This document shows positions 48,313 to 58,669 of a stretch of DNA of 64,000 nt, piece after piece. A program made the position numbers and the translations under genes. The notes beneath the pieces are model-generated. The model was not told the DNA's origin, did not search any database, and was given only the letters and a program-made list of their open reading frames with translations. The stretch covers positions 48,359 through 112,358 of the forward strand of contig JAEXNA010000233.1 of NCBI GenBank assembly GCA_023447635.1. Reading direction: 5' to 3'. The stretch comes from Vulcanimicrobiota bacterium (lineage in GTDB: Bacteria; Vulcanimicrobiota; Xenobia; Xenobiales; JADMJV01). Within the stretch, counting starts at the first letter, position 1, and every line of letters begins with the position of its first letter.

Positions 48313-50601
48313 TTACTCGGGCTCTGGGATGTGGATGGTTGTCGTGGCCTGTAGTCCCAGGTAGCTCACTGTCAAAGTGGCTTCACCGTAGCCGGTGAAG
48401 GTCAGTAAACCGGGGTTCGCATCCGGGATGTTGGTCACCACGAAAACGTTCAGGTCGGACGACGTGTAAGAGCACAGGTCGCTCACGTCTACTTGCTGCT
48501 CGTTGTCGTACTGGACCCGAACCTGGAAGTCGTAGGTGTCTCCGGATGAGCCATAGACATCGGTGGTCATTATCAGAGCGACCGGTACTGGTACGGTTAC
48601 AGCGATGGTGTACTCCGCAGTAACGCCCAGGTAGGTCACCTCGACCCGCCCTGTCTGACCTCCAACCCCGTCCAGGGCCGACACGACGCCGGAGGCATCG
48701 ACCTCGACCACATTCGGGTCCAGGGAAACGTAGGAGACGGTCGAGGGGTCTAGCTCGACCGAGCCGCCGTTCGAGTAACCTGCAAAGACCTGCAGCTGTC
48801 GCTGCCCCAGAGCGGGCATGCTGTCGGCGTTGCTCACCGTCAGGCCCGTCAAGGTCGCCTCGGTCACGGTAAGGTCGGCAGAGACTTCGAGCCCGCTGAT
48901 CTCGGCGATAATAGTTGTGGTGCCCACTTCGTAGGCGGTCACCAGGCCGGAGTTCACACCTGCCAGATTCGGGTCGGCGACACTCCAATTGGCGACTGCG
49001 GTCAGGTCCGACGAGGAGTCGTCTTCATAATGGCCGGTCACCGTGAACTGTTGGGTCAAGCCCTGGGCCAGACTGACAGAGGTCGGGCTAATCGTCAGGC
49101 TTTCCAGTTCGGGGCGGACAAGCACCTCGGTAAAGGCGAAGCCGTACCCGGCAACTTCTGCGGTGATGTTCACCTGACCTAAGGCCACTCCAGTGACCAG
49201 GCCAGTGCTATCAACGGTGGCGATGGTGGGGTCGGCGGACGAGAAGGTGACTCCGGTGGTGATAGGCGCCTCGGAATTGTCAGAGTACAGGCCGATAGCT
49301 TGAACGCTGGCGCTCTGGCCGACCTCGAGCAGGACGGGCATCGGCGCGACTCTCAGGCCCTGCAGGGTCGGAGCTGCGGTCGCTACGGTCAGGGGAGCCG
49401 TGATGCTTCTGTTGCTCAGCGAGGCCGAGATGTTCGTGGTTCCAGGGGCAACACCGAATGCGTAGCCGCTGCTGTCCACGGTCGCCACGGATGGGGAACT
49501 GCTGGTCCAGTTCACCAGCGAGGTGACATCGGCCTGAGTTCCGTCGGTGTAGCTACCGATTGCGGTAAAGCCTAGCCCCTGCCCGACGGCAAGGGTAGCC
49601 ACGCTGGGATTTAAGCTCAGACTTGCAAGGGTGGCGTTGGGTGCCGTCACGGTGATCTGCGCCTGCGCTCCAGAGCCGTTGCTGGTGTACGAGATGATAG
49701 CCGTGCCGGGGCCTACGGCTGTGACCAGGCCGCTGGCGCTCACCGAGGCGATGGCGGGGCTGGAACTGCTCCAGGCTACTCCGCTGGTCAGCGGTTGCCG
49801 GCTCCCGTCAGAGTAGACCCCGATGGCGGTCAGGCTCTGCGTCTGGCCTACGGCCAGGACGGCTTCGGTCTGAGAGATGTCGTAGGACCACAGCGCCGGC
49901 GGGGTCACGGTCACGTTGGAAGTGGCCGAGATGCCTTCCTTCGAGGCGGTGACGACCACGGTCCCGGCGGCGATACCGGTCAGCAGTCCTCGCGGACCGA
50001 TCGAGGCCACGGTGGGGGCGCTGCTGCTCCAACTGACCAGGGCGCTGACGTCGTAGCTGGTGCCGTCGGTCAGGGTTCCGGTCGCCACATACTGGACGGA
50101 GTCTCCGGCCAGGAGGGTCTGGGTAGAGGGGGAGAGGGACAGCGATTGGAGGACGATCGGCACTTCGACGAAGGCCGCTTCGGGAACTCTCGCTACCTGG
50201 TTCTCGACCACGGTGACTGGGGCGCTGGCGATGCCGATCACCTGGTCGTTCTGAGCCAGGTATTCGACGCGAACGCTGGTGACCGTGACGGGCACATCGT
50301 CGAGTTCGATCAGCGGCGCCTTGGCGCGGACTACCGGTCCGTAGACCTGGACGTTCGCCTCGGTGAAACCAGCGAACCTCAGGTTCTCGGCCTCGCCGGG
50401 GACGACCTGGGCGCGGATGGCCTTCTCGAGGACGCTCTCGATCACGACCTTACCGGTAGGGACGGGAGGGTTGGAGCCGCCCCCTCCGGGGACGGGCCCG
50501 GCGTTGGGAGACCCGGAGATCTCGTTGAAAGAGTTGCTGCCGCCGCAACCGGCGACGAAGAGGATGGCTAAGAGGATCAGGGTTTGGAGATGGGTTTTCA
50601 T
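48313..50601 (-). CDS. Lipoprotein with seven Big_2-like Ig domains
   Basis: This 762-residue protein has a lipobox LFVAGC (C19). Residues about 45-150 form the module shared with the collagen-like lipoproteins (VVPGEAENLRFAGF, VQVYGPVV, VPVTVTSVRVEYL). About seven bacterial Ig-like group 2 repeats of roughly 85 residues follow, each with patterns like LTDGTSYDVSALVSWSSS, ASIGPRGLLTGIAAGT; the last two are more divergent. Such arrays form extended rods at the cell surface for adhesion or wall contact. It starts 21 bases after the upstream collagen-like gene, so they form one operon, and it ends at a strong terminator. Confidence 0.88.
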   Translation of the reverse strand: MKTHLQTLILLAILFVAGCGGSNSFNEISGSPNAGPVPGGGGSNPPVPTGKVVIESVLEKAIRAQVVPGEAENLRFAGFTEANVQVYGPVVRAKAPLIELDDVPVTVTSVRVEYLAQNDQVIGIASAPVTVVENQVARVPEAAFVEVPIVLQSLSLSPSTQTLLAGDSVQYVATGTLTDGTSYDVSALVSWSSSAPTVASIGPRGLLTGIAAGTVVVTASKEGISATSNVTVTPPALWSYDISQTEAVLAVGQTQSLTAIGVYSDGSRQPLTSGVAWSSSSPAIASVSASGLVTAVGPGTAIISYTSNGSGAQAQITVTAPNATLASLSLNPSVATLAVGQGLGFTAIGSYTDGTQADVTSLVNWTSSSPSVATVDSSGYAFGVAPGTTNISASLSNRSITAPLTVATAAPTLQGLRVAPMPVLLEVGQSASVQAIGLYSDNSEAPITTGVTFSSADPTIATVDSTGLVTGVALGQVNITAEVAGYGFAFTEVLVRPELESLTISPTSVSLAQGLTQQFTVTGHYEDDSSSDLTAVANWSVADPNLAGVNSGLVTAYEVGTTTIIAEISGLEVSADLTVTEATLTGLTVSNADSMPALGQRQLQVFAGYSNGGSVELDPSTVSYVSLDPNVVEVDASGVVSALDGVGGQTGRVEVTYLGVTAEYTIAVTVPVPVALIMTTDVYGSSGDTYDFQVRVQYDNEQQVDVSDLCSYTSSDLNVFVVTNIPDANPGLLTFTGYGEATLTVSYLGLQATTTIHIPEPE

Positions 50602-50622
50602 TGTGTTACCTGTTGCTGTCGG

Positions 50623-53538
50623 TTACGGGGCGAAGGGGTTGCGGGTGATGAAGACGTCGGGAGATTCGTTCGTGTCGCCCGTCACGAGATTGCTGGAGTA
50701 CGAATAGAAGCTAACAAAACGTCCGTCGCTGGAAATAGAAGGTTCATAGCTGTATTCATTTCCTGGCGTTCCGTTTCCGTTGGATCCACTCACCTTGGAC
50801 ATTAAAGCGACGCCTTGAGATAGGCTGTCGTAAACATATGCTTGGCGACCGCTGGCCCCGGCCACTAGGTTGCTGCTATCAGAACCGAAGCCTACATAAC
50901 GTCCGTCTGCCGAGATAGAGGGTTGGAAGCTGTAGCTGCCACCCTGCACGCCATTCCCTGGGGAACCGCTGACGCGGGAGACCAAAATCAAGTTCCGAGT
51001 CTCTCGATCATAGCGGTACACCTGAGCCCCGTTGAGTCCAGGCATAAGATTGCTGGCGAAGGAACTGAAACCGATATAGCGGCCACTCTCAGAAATAGTG
51101 GGGCCTTGACTGTCAAAATCTCCTTGGATGCCGATTCCAGCAGAACCGCTCACTCTCGAAACCAGAGTTACTTCTTGAGTCTGATGATCATATAGGTAGA
51201 CCTGTGTTCCACTTATGCCGGCGATGAGATTGTTGGAGTAGGAAGTAAAGGTCGTGAATCTGCCGTCGCCGGAAACTGAAGGCTGGAAACTTTGAAGATC
51301 GCCTGGCGTTCCTGGTCCGGTCGAGCCATTTGTTCGTGACACTAGAGTCACAGCTTGAGTTTGGCTGTCGTACAGGTAGATTTGGTCGCCACCAACACCT
51401 GATACAAGGTTGCTGGAGGATGAGCTAAAGGCCACGTAGCGCCCATTAGCGGAAATGCCGGGCTGGCTGCTGCCACCGTTTCCAGGTACTCCAGAACCGG
51501 TAGATCCGTTGGTGCGTGAAACTAGCACGACAGTTTGATTGTCTCGGTCGTAGAGGTAGACTTGCTGACCTCCGACTCCGGAGACAAGATTGGTGGCGTG
51601 AGAGACAAAGCTCACGAATCGGCCACTTGATGAGATCGAAGGCTGATAGCTAGCGCTATTTCCCTGCACACCACTAGGTCCGTTGGAACGTGAGATAAGA
51701 GTTACTGTCTGGTTTAGGCGGTCGCGCAAGAAGACCTGGCCTCCATTTACTCCTGCAATGAGATTATTGGAGCCGGAGGAGAAACTTACATATCGTCCAT
51801 CTGTCGAGATCGAAGGTTCCGTGCCGCCAAAGTTTCCAATGGTCCCTCCCGCCGAGATAGAAGCACGAGAGGCGAGTTCTACTAGGCTGGTATTAAGCTC
51901 TGGGGCATTAGACCCGATGCGCGTCACGGACAAGGTCCCGCTGCCGAAGTTGGCCGTTCCCGTGCGGGTCAGGGTCAGGAGGTCGCCGGCGTTGGCGCTG
52001 ATGATGTGTTGGGCGCTGAAGCTGGTGTTGGCGGCGCTGGTCCAGGAGACCAGCGTGGCGGTGTAGGCTCCGCTGTTGGAGTTGTTCAGGGTCACGCTGC
52101 TGGTGCCAGCAACGGGGGTTGCTACGTTCCAGGAGACCAGGTAGTCGCCAGCCAGCGGCAGGTAGTACTGACCAGCACCCAGACGGAAGACTCCGCCTGC
52201 GGTCTGGGTGACGCTGAAGTCGATGGGGCTGTCGGCCGCGGTCGTGGTTCTGGCGAAGGCGCCGTAGGCTAGAGCGAGGCTGCCGGTCGTGCCGGTAGAC
52301 CCGGTCGCGCCCGTGGCTCCGTTTGCTCCTGTCTCACCGGTGGCGCCGGTCTCTCCGGTGGCTCCCGTTGCTCCAGGAGCGCCGGGCTCACCTTGAGGTC
52401 CAGTCTCGCCTTGCGGTCCGGTTTCGCCCTGCTCGCCCTGGGGGCCAGCGGGTCCGGTCTCTCCTTGAGGACCGGTGGGGCCCTGGGGGCCAGCAGGACC
52501 TGTTTCACCTTGAGAGCCGGTGGGACCCTGTGGGCCTGCGGGGCCGGTCTCTCCCTGAGAGCCGGTAGGGCCTTGAGGGCCGGCGGGTCCGGTCTCGCCT
52601 TGCGAACCTGTGGGACCTTGAGGGCCTGCGGGTCCGGTCTCGCCTTGCGAACCGGTGGGGCCTTGAGGGCCAGCGGGCCCGGACTCGCCTTGTGAACCTG
52701 TGGGACCTTGAGGACCGGCGGGGCCGGTCTCTCCTTGCGAGCCTGTGGGACCTTGAGGCCCTGCGGGACCGGTCTCGCCCTGGGAGCCTGTGGGCCCCTG
52801 CGGCCCTGCGGGACCGGTCTCTCCTTGAGAACCCGTGGGGCCTTGAGGCCCTGCGGGACCAGTCTCTCCTTGCGAGCCAGTCGGGCCTTGAGGACCAGCG
52901 GGGCCGGTCTCGCCTTGCGAGCCAGTCGGGCCTTGAGGACCTCCGGGGCCCGTCTCACCCTGTGAACCGGTTGGGCCTTGAGGGCCGGTGGCTCCGTTCT
53001 GTCCGTCCTCGCCGTCTTCTCCACCAGGACCGGTGGCGCCGGTGGGACCTTGAGCCCCGGTGTCTCCGACGATGGCGATGAAGGCGTAGGTGGGGCTTTC
53101 GACGGCGGTCGTCTCTTGAGCGCGAACGGTGATGATCTGGGAGAACGCTCCCAGCACCATCTCATCGTCCGTCAATAGCTCTACCCGAAGCTTGGTGACG
53201 GTGACGGGAACTCCGTCAATCGTCACCTCGGCGGCTTTAGCCACCACCTCGGGTCCGAAGACCAACTCTCCCTGCGCGTTCACACCGGTGATACGGAAGT
53301 CCGTGACCTCGGCGGGTACGACCTGGCTGCTGACGGTGATGGTCTGCTGAGCCATCACGCGAGCGGCCGGTTGAAGTTCGGTCCGAAGTACGACGGACCC
53401 GGTGGGCGCGTTGTTCGGCACCTGGACCGACGGTCCCGTGGGCGTGAGGTTGGTGAAGGTGCCTCCACCACTCGACCCGCCGCAGCCGGGCATGACAAGA
53501 GAGAGAATGAGAAGTCCGATAAGGACGTGACGATGCAT
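50623..53538 (-). CDS. Collagen-like lipoprotein with seven-bladed PD40/TolB-like propeller
   Basis: This 971-residue protein starts at ATG 53538, eight bases after GGGGA. A signal with a loose lipobox (MPGC, C19) comes first. Residues about 45-155 are the shared lipoprotein module (VVPAEVTDFRITG, VPVTVTKLRVELL). Residues about 157-420 are Gly-X-Y triplets, including twelve copies of the 15-mer GPQGPTGSQGETGPA. A BclA-like segment (YYLPLAGDYLVSWNV) follows. Seven PD40-type repeats of the form QPSISADGRYVGF...VYRYD fill about 550-970 and should form a beta-propeller. The combination of collagen stalk and propeller on a lipid anchor is unusual. Confidence 0.85.
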   Translation of the reverse strand: MHRHVLIGLLILSLVMPGCGGSSGGGTFTNLTPTGPSVQVPNNAPTGSVVLRTELQPAARVMAQQTITVSSQVVPAEVTDFRITGVNAQGELVFGPEVVAKAAEVTIDGVPVTVTKLRVELLTDDEMVLGAFSQIITVRAQETTAVESPTYAFIAIVGDTGAQGPTGATGPGGEDGEDGQNGATGPQGPTGSQGETGPGGPQGPTGSQGETGPAGPQGPTGSQGETGPAGPQGPTGSQGETGPAGPQGPTGSQGETGPAGPQGPTGSQGETGPAGPQGPTGSQGESGPAGPQGPTGSQGETGPAGPQGPTGSQGETGPAGPQGPTGSQGETGPAGPQGPTGSQGETGPAGPQGPTGPQGETGPAGPQGEQGETGPQGETGPQGEPGAPGATGATGETGATGETGANGATGATGSTGTTGSLALAYGAFARTTTAADSPIDFSVTQTAGGVFRLGAGQYYLPLAGDYLVSWNVATPVAGTSSVTLNNSNSGAYTATLVSWTSAANTSFSAQHIISANAGDLLTLTRTGTANFGSGTLSVTRIGSNAPELNTSLVELASRASISAGGTIGNFGGTEPSISTDGRYVSFSSGSNNLIAGVNGGQVFLRDRLNQTVTLISRSNGPSGVQGNSASYQPSISSSGRFVSFVSHATNLVSGVGGQQVYLYDRDNQTVVLVSRTNGSTGSGVPGNGGSSQPGISANGRYVAFSSSSSNLVSGVGGDQIYLYDSQTQAVTLVSRTNGSTGPGTPGDLQSFQPSVSGDGRFTTFTSYSNNLIAGISGTQVYLYDHQTQEVTLVSRVSGSAGIGIQGDFDSQGPTISESGRYIGFSSFASNLMPGLNGAQVYRYDRETRNLILVSRVSGSPGNGVQGGSYSFQPSISADGRYVGFGSDSSNLVAGASGRQAYVYDSLSQGVALMSKVSGSNGNGTPGNEYSYEPSISSDGRFVSFYSYSSNLVTGDTNESPDVFITRNPFAP
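52447..52986 (-). repeat. 45-bp minisatellite encoding collagen 15-mer, 12 copies
   Basis: Twelve in-frame copies of a 45-base unit encode residues 185-364 of the collagen-like lipoprotein (GPQGPTGSQGETGPA). Variation is limited to a few positions (ETGPG in the first copy, ESGPA in one, GPQ for GSQ in the last). Near-identity suggests recent expansion or gene conversion and possible copy-number variation. Confidence 0.9.
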
Positions 53539-53722
53539 CAAGAGATCCCCAAAGAAAGAAACGTATGGGGAAAGGTAAACCCCTCCCCGTGAAGGGCAGC
53601 TTACACTAGCAGTCAGAGACCGACCGCCCCCGAGAGGTTCAAAGGTTATGACCGATAGGTCAGACTTTTATTGGCCAGTTGGCCAGGGCTGGCTCGACGC
53701 GCTCGACGGGATCTGTCGAATT

Positions 53723-56700
53723 CTATCGCTTCAGGCACGCCGTCAGCGTCGTTCCATTCCCCACTGGGGACTCGAGGTGGAGTTGGCCGCCGATCATTTC
53801 TACTCGGTCGCGCATGGCCAGGAGGCCGAAGTGGGATTCGGGGTGGCGGCGGTTGAGCCAGGCGTTGGGGTCGAAGCCCTTGCCGTTGTCCTGTAAGCAG
53901 AGTTCCAGGCGGTCCTCGTGCTGTTCGAGCGACATGGTGACCTGGGTGGCGCCGGAGTGTTGGCGGATGTTGGCGAGCCCTTCTTGGACGACGCGGTAGA
54001 GGACTAGGGCGACGAGGTCGCTGGTGGGGAGCGGTTCCTGGGGCCAGGCGACCTCGATGTCGATCTCGGTTTCGATGGAGAAGTGGCTGACCAGCCCTTT
54101 GAGGGCGCTGACCAGGTCGACGCCTTCGGCGATCGGGTTGCGCAGCGAGCCGATCAAGGACGAGGCCTTCTCGACCAGAAGTTGGGCCAGGTCCTGCGCC
54201 TGCAGCAGTTCGGGCTGGGTGCCCTGGGCTTGAGCAAGGGTGAGCTTCAGCGCGGTCAACCCCTGGGCTAGCTCGTCGTGGATTTCAGCGGAGAGGCCGC
54301 GCCGCTCTCCTTCCAGGAAGTTGAGCATCTCTTCGATGCGGCGATGGGTGATGTCGGCCACGGTCAGCAGATACCGCGTCTCCTCCTCTTCGCGGACCGG
54401 GAGCTTGACCAGGCAGCTCTGGGTCCAGACGACCTCGCCTCCGGCTCGGTGCAGGCGAAGCTCGACGTCGTGACGGGTCCGGCCGGTCTCTGCCAGGCCG
54501 GCAAATCCCAGGCGCAGGGCGTCGCGGTCGCCGGCGTGAGCCATCTGCCAGGGCGTTTTTTCCAGACTGGAGCCGGACAGCAGAGTGATCAGGTAGGGGT
54601 TCTCTTCGACCACCACACCTCGCTCGTCGAGCAGCGCGGTGCCGACCCCGGAGTGGGCGAAGAAGCCTCGGAACCTCTCTTCGCTGGCCGCTAACGCGCT
54701 GAAGGTGCGCGCTCGCTCGCCCAGCAGGCGGGCGTTCTCCAGCCCTGCACCGGCCAGGGTGCAGAGGTAGTCGGCCAGGCGCGTCTCCTCTTCTCCAAAG
54801 AAGCCTCCCACCGTCTTCTGCCAGCAGGCCAGTACGGCCACGACGTCATCATCGACCTTGACCGGCGCCATCAGCAACGAGCGAGCGTCTTGCAGAAGCA
54901 GGCTGCGCGAGGGGTCCTCGACCACACCTTCGGTCACGGCACAGCCCTCTCGCAGGCAGCGCGCGTGCAGCGTCTCGCTCCAACCTTCGGGGAGCGGCTC
55001 TCCCGGAGCCGTCACGCTCACCCGGTCCGAACGAAGCAGCGTTTCCGCCTCTACCCGCAGGGTCTCCAGGACATCGCCCTCTAATGCGACCAGGCGTCGT
55101 CCTGACTCCAGAACACCCTGGAAGCGCTCGAGTCGGGCCAGGCTGCCGCGAGAGGGGGCTTCATCTCTGGCCACCCCGGGGATCGCTCCCCCCAGGCGAC
55201 GGGCGGCCGCCAGCCCTATGGCGGTGTCGCCCAGCCAGTCCTTCCAGCCGGCGGCTTCGGCGAAGCGCCCTCGTTCGTAGAGGGTCCAGGCGGATTGGAA
55301 CGCCTGGCCCAGGCTGTCGGAGAGGTTGAGGCTTTTGGAGAAGAGGCGTCGTGCGCTCTTCCAGTCGCCGATCAGCGCGGCCTGGATGGCCTCTTCTCGG
55401 ATCAGGTGGGAGTGAAGATTGGGCCAGTGTTTGGTGACTTTCTTGCCTCGGGCGAGGCCCAGACGCGCCTTCTCCGTAAGGCCGCGAAGCTGCGATGTCG
55501 CTTCCGGAGGGAGGTCGGTGGCGGCCAGACGGCAGAAGGTGGCCAGCCACGCTCCGCTGCTGCCTGAGTAAAAGGATGTGATGGCGGTAGAGATCCTGGC
55601 CGCCTTTTCCATCTGTTCGATAGCCTCCGGCCAGTCTCTGCGTCTGGCGGCGAAAAAGCCTTGAAGCTGGAACGCCACGACCTGGAAAATCGAGGTCTGG
55701 AAGCTGCCCAGATGGGTCTCTGCCCAGGCTTCGAGATCGTCGTACATCCCGGTCTCGCAAAGAAAGGCGGCGCAGACCAGGGGGATACTGGGGTCTGTGG
55801 TTTGTTCGGTAAAGACTAGACGTCGTAGTTCTGGACGAGCTTCTTCGAACCGTCCCATCGTCATCAGGGTGTAGGCTCGATGAAGTCCACACACCTGCTC
55901 GTTCCAGCGGTCACCATAGGCGATGCAGAGCGGAATCGCATCGGTGAATCGGCTCAGCGCCAGCGGTAGGTCGCCGTCCTGCAACGGAGTCACGCCCGAC
56001 ATCCCCATGACCTGGCCACCAACTTGAGGGTAGATTTCTGCCTGCTGGCGGCCTAGCGCGTTGAGCTTTTCTCGCTGGCCTAACATTCCGAGACCGCCCA
56101 GGAACATGGACGCGAAGCCAAAGGCGATAGCACCCTCTGCGGGAGAGTCTAGAGCGTACAGCTTGCGACAGGCCAGGGTGCCCGACCAGAGAAGGCGCGG
56201 CGGATCCACCGTACGTACAGACGCTTCGGCAAGGGCAACCAGCAGTTTTCCGATGATCTTGTCCTCCGGGCTGGAGGTCGCCGGCCGTGGCTTCCCTAGC
56301 TGGCGGATCAGCATCGCCAACTCTCGAGCTCCGGCAGCAGCCGCCAGGGTTTTGCCCGACGGCACCTTGACCCCCAGCAGCCCCAACCCTTCGGATGAGA
56401 GGTCCCGAATCTCGCTGAATTCGCAGTTCTTACTCCGCACGGCCAGGTAATCCGCCAGAAGTTCTGCTCTGGGCATCGCACGCCACTCCAGTTCCAGAGC
56501 CCGAGGAAACAGACTGGCCGCCAAACCGTTATCCCCCGCCAGCAGCGCCGTCCTGGCCTGCCCGGCATAGACATCCCTCCTCAGCTCCACAGGATGCTCC
56601 GGCCCCAGCGCGCCGTCAGCGATCCTCCACAGCGCCTGAGCCGTGGGATAGTCGAACCGAGCCAGCGACTCGCGCGCGCCATCGACCGCGTGGGCCAGCG

Positions 56701-58669
56701 CCTTCTCCTCCTGCCCGGCCGCGCTCCAATGCAGGGCGAGGTCCTGAGCCGAAGCCCCGCCCTCGGCCTCCAGGATGGCTGCCGCGCGAGCGTGGATAGA
56801 CGCCTGCTCTTCCGCGCTCTGCCCCTCTAACAGCGCCTCCCGGATCTTGTCGTGAGTGAAGGTCGCAGCGCGTTCCCCCCTCCACACCAGGTGTCTGGAA
56901 AGTGCATGCTCCAGCGAGTCTGGAGGCTCGTCGCTGAGCTGGCAGGCCAGGCTCAGGGAGAACTGTTTGCCCAGCACGGCCCCGGTAGCCAGCAGGTTCC
57001 TGGTCGCGGGGGGGACGGCCTGAAGCCGATCGGAAATCAGGTGACTGGCCCGACGGTCGACCTGCAGCGGAGCCGAGTTGGTCCAGGCCCACCCGGCGCC
57101 ATCCCGCCTCAGCGCTTCCGTCTCTACCGCGCCGCGCAGTAGCGATTGCAGCAGCAGCGGCTCGCCTTCGGCCTTCTGCAGAAGTGGCTTCCAAACTTCC
57201 TCGGGCAAAGGGCCGCCCATGGTGGTTAATAAACTGTGGGAAGCCTCGTCTCCCAGAGTCGGTAGCTTCATGACGGGCTTGCCTCTCACGACTCTGGCCA
57301 GATCCGCTCCTACCTCTTCTGTGCGGTAGGCCGCGACGGTGCCCGGCCCGGAGACCGTGCGACTTAGCAGGCGAAGGGTGAACGGGTCGGCCCACTGCAC
57401 ATCGTCGTAAAGCAAGATCACGCTGCTGCCGAGCCCTTCGAGCGCTTTGGCCAGCGTTTCCAGGATGGTTTCTTGAGGGGTCCGCGCGACGTTGGCTGCC
57501 GAGGGTAGGAAACCCCAGGAAGGGAACGCCTGGCGAAGTCGGCGCTGCTCCACCTCGTTGAGTCCCTCTACCAGGCGAGTTCTAGCCGCCTCGTCCGAGC
57601 CAAGCCACCGCCCTAGCTGATGGCCCAGCTCCTGCCAGAGGGGTAGGCGTGCCCCTGCTCTTGGCGCTACGGCCCTGACCCAGAGAACGGTTCGCCCCTG
57701 CAGCCGCTGCTGGTCGGCGAGCACGCTGAGCAGATGGGTTTTGCCCCGACCCGAGGGGGCGGCCAGCCAGACGGTGTCCGAGCTCTCCTGCAGGCGTTGC
57801 TCCAGGGTCTGCAGCTCGTCCTGACGTCCGACCAGGGTCGGCTCGACCAGGCTGGCTCTGAGGTCGGCAGTGCCTAGAGGGAGGGGCGTTTCGGCGCTGC
57901 CTTGCTGGACGGATTGGACGATCTTTTGCAGGTCCAGACGGGCGGCGTGCGCGGACTGGTATCGCTTCTCCGGGTCGGGGTGGGAGAGGTGCGCCAGGAA
58001 CTGGGTGACCTGCAGCGGCAGGCCCAGGATCAGGGTGGGAGGGGTCAGCTTGTCGCGCAGCGGGTCGGCTGGCGCCTGGTCGGGGCCAAGGAGTTGTCGC
58101 AGGACCGCTCCTACCGAGTAGAGGTCGCTGGGCGGGCCGACCGGGTGGTTCAGCAGCCCCAGGGTCTCTGGGGCGGCGTAGGCGACGGTAGCACCGGCGG
58201 GGCCCTCGGCCTCCTCTGCCCTCAGGCGGCGGGCCAGTCCGAAGTCGCAGAGCGCGACCTTATGGCCGTTCCAGAGCAGATGCTCTGGTTTGAGGTCGCC
58301 GTGCAGAATATCCCTGCCGTGCAGCTCTTCGAGCGCTTCGAGACAGCCAACGCCCACCTGTAGGGCGTCGGTCAGGGTGAGGGTTTTGTCCGAGACCGGC
58401 ACACCCTCGAGCAGGGCGCTGACAATGACGGTGGCGTCGTCGCTCTGCTCGAAGGCGAGCAGTTGGGCGAAGAGAGGGGAACGGAGTTCGGCCAGCACTC
58501 TGGCTTCGTGTCGGAGCAGGATAAGAACGCTGCTGCTGCACGAGTGAGCGACCTTTTTGACCAGCACGGGGCGGTTGCGGGCTTCCCCCTCCCATACCTC
58601 GACTCCCTTATGCTCTTGCAGGCGTCGGACCAGCTGAACCTGGAGGTCGCCGACTTCGAGGTGGCTCAT
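53723..58669 (-). CDS. Giant Ser/Thr kinase-AAA ATPase-TPR-GAF-PAS-histidine kinase
   Basis: This 1,648-residue protein starts at ATG 58669 (MSHLEVGDLQ), which overlaps the stop of the upstream paralog in ATGA. The longer frame to 58819 lies wholly inside that gene. Motifs are HGDLKPEHLLW, LCDFGLA and YAAPETLG (kinase); APSGRGKT and VILLYDDVQWAD (Walker A and B); a TPR-like middle; GAF; PAS ending in VADITHRRIEEML; H1464 in IHDELAQG; QEGLANIRQHS and DNGKGFD (HATPase). The translational coupling with the upstream copy implies equal expression and perhaps a heteromeric sensor. Confidence 0.93.
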   Translation of the reverse strand: MSHLEVGDLQVQLVRRLQEHKGVEVWEGEARNRPVLVKKVAHSCSSSVLILLRHEARVLAELRSPLFAQLLAFEQSDDATVIVSALLEGVPVSDKTLTLTDALQVGVGCLEALEELHGRDILHGDLKPEHLLWNGHKVALCDFGLARRLRAEEAEGPAGATVAYAAPETLGLLNHPVGPPSDLYSVGAVLRQLLGPDQAPADPLRDKLTPPTLILGLPLQVTQFLAHLSHPDPEKRYQSAHAARLDLQKIVQSVQQGSAETPLPLGTADLRASLVEPTLVGRQDELQTLEQRLQESSDTVWLAAPSGRGKTHLLSVLADQQRLQGRTVLWVRAVAPRAGARLPLWQELGHQLGRWLGSDEAARTRLVEGLNEVEQRRLRQAFPSWGFLPSAANVARTPQETILETLAKALEGLGSSVILLYDDVQWADPFTLRLLSRTVSGPGTVAAYRTEEVGADLARVVRGKPVMKLPTLGDEASHSLLTTMGGPLPEEVWKPLLQKAEGEPLLLQSLLRGAVETEALRRDGAGWAWTNSAPLQVDRRASHLISDRLQAVPPATRNLLATGAVLGKQFSLSLACQLSDEPPDSLEHALSRHLVWRGERAATFTHDKIREALLEGQSAEEQASIHARAAAILEAEGGASAQDLALHWSAAGQEEKALAHAVDGARESLARFDYPTAQALWRIADGALGPEHPVELRRDVYAGQARTALLAGDNGLAASLFPRALELEWRAMPRAELLADYLAVRSKNCEFSEIRDLSSEGLGLLGVKVPSGKTLAAAAGARELAMLIRQLGKPRPATSSPEDKIIGKLLVALAEASVRTVDPPRLLWSGTLACRKLYALDSPAEGAIAFGFASMFLGGLGMLGQREKLNALGRQQAEIYPQVGGQVMGMSGVTPLQDGDLPLALSRFTDAIPLCIAYGDRWNEQVCGLHRAYTLMTMGRFEEARPELRRLVFTEQTTDPSIPLVCAAFLCETGMYDDLEAWAETHLGSFQTSIFQVVAFQLQGFFAARRRDWPEAIEQMEKAARISTAITSFYSGSSGAWLATFCRLAATDLPPEATSQLRGLTEKARLGLARGKKVTKHWPNLHSHLIREEAIQAALIGDWKSARRLFSKSLNLSDSLGQAFQSAWTLYERGRFAEAAGWKDWLGDTAIGLAAARRLGGAIPGVARDEAPSRGSLARLERFQGVLESGRRLVALEGDVLETLRVEAETLLRSDRVSVTAPGEPLPEGWSETLHARCLREGCAVTEGVVEDPSRSLLLQDARSLLMAPVKVDDDVVAVLACWQKTVGGFFGEEETRLADYLCTLAGAGLENARLLGERARTFSALAASEERFRGFFAHSGVGTALLDERGVVVEENPYLITLLSGSSLEKTPWQMAHAGDRDALRLGFAGLAETGRTRHDVELRLHRAGGEVVWTQSCLVKLPVREEEETRYLLTVADITHRRIEEMLNFLEGERRGLSAEIHDELAQGLTALKLTLAQAQGTQPELLQAQDLAQLLVEKASSLIGSLRNPIAEGVDLVSALKGLVSHFSIETEIDIEVAWPQEPLPTSDLVALVLYRVVQEGLANIRQHSGATQVTMSLEQHEDRLELCLQDNGKGFDPNAWLNRRHPESHFGLLAMRDRVEMIGGQLHLESPVGNGTTLTACLKR

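Noticed and set aside
52269..53165. Arg/Pro-rich 298-codon minus-strand frame within the collagen-like gene
   Set aside because: It is an alternative frame of the minisatellite and has repeat-derived composition only.
53539..53722. Possible small genes between the collagen-like gene and the giant kinase
   Set aside because: Only short shadow frames without ribosome sites are present. Nothing is supportable in this gap.
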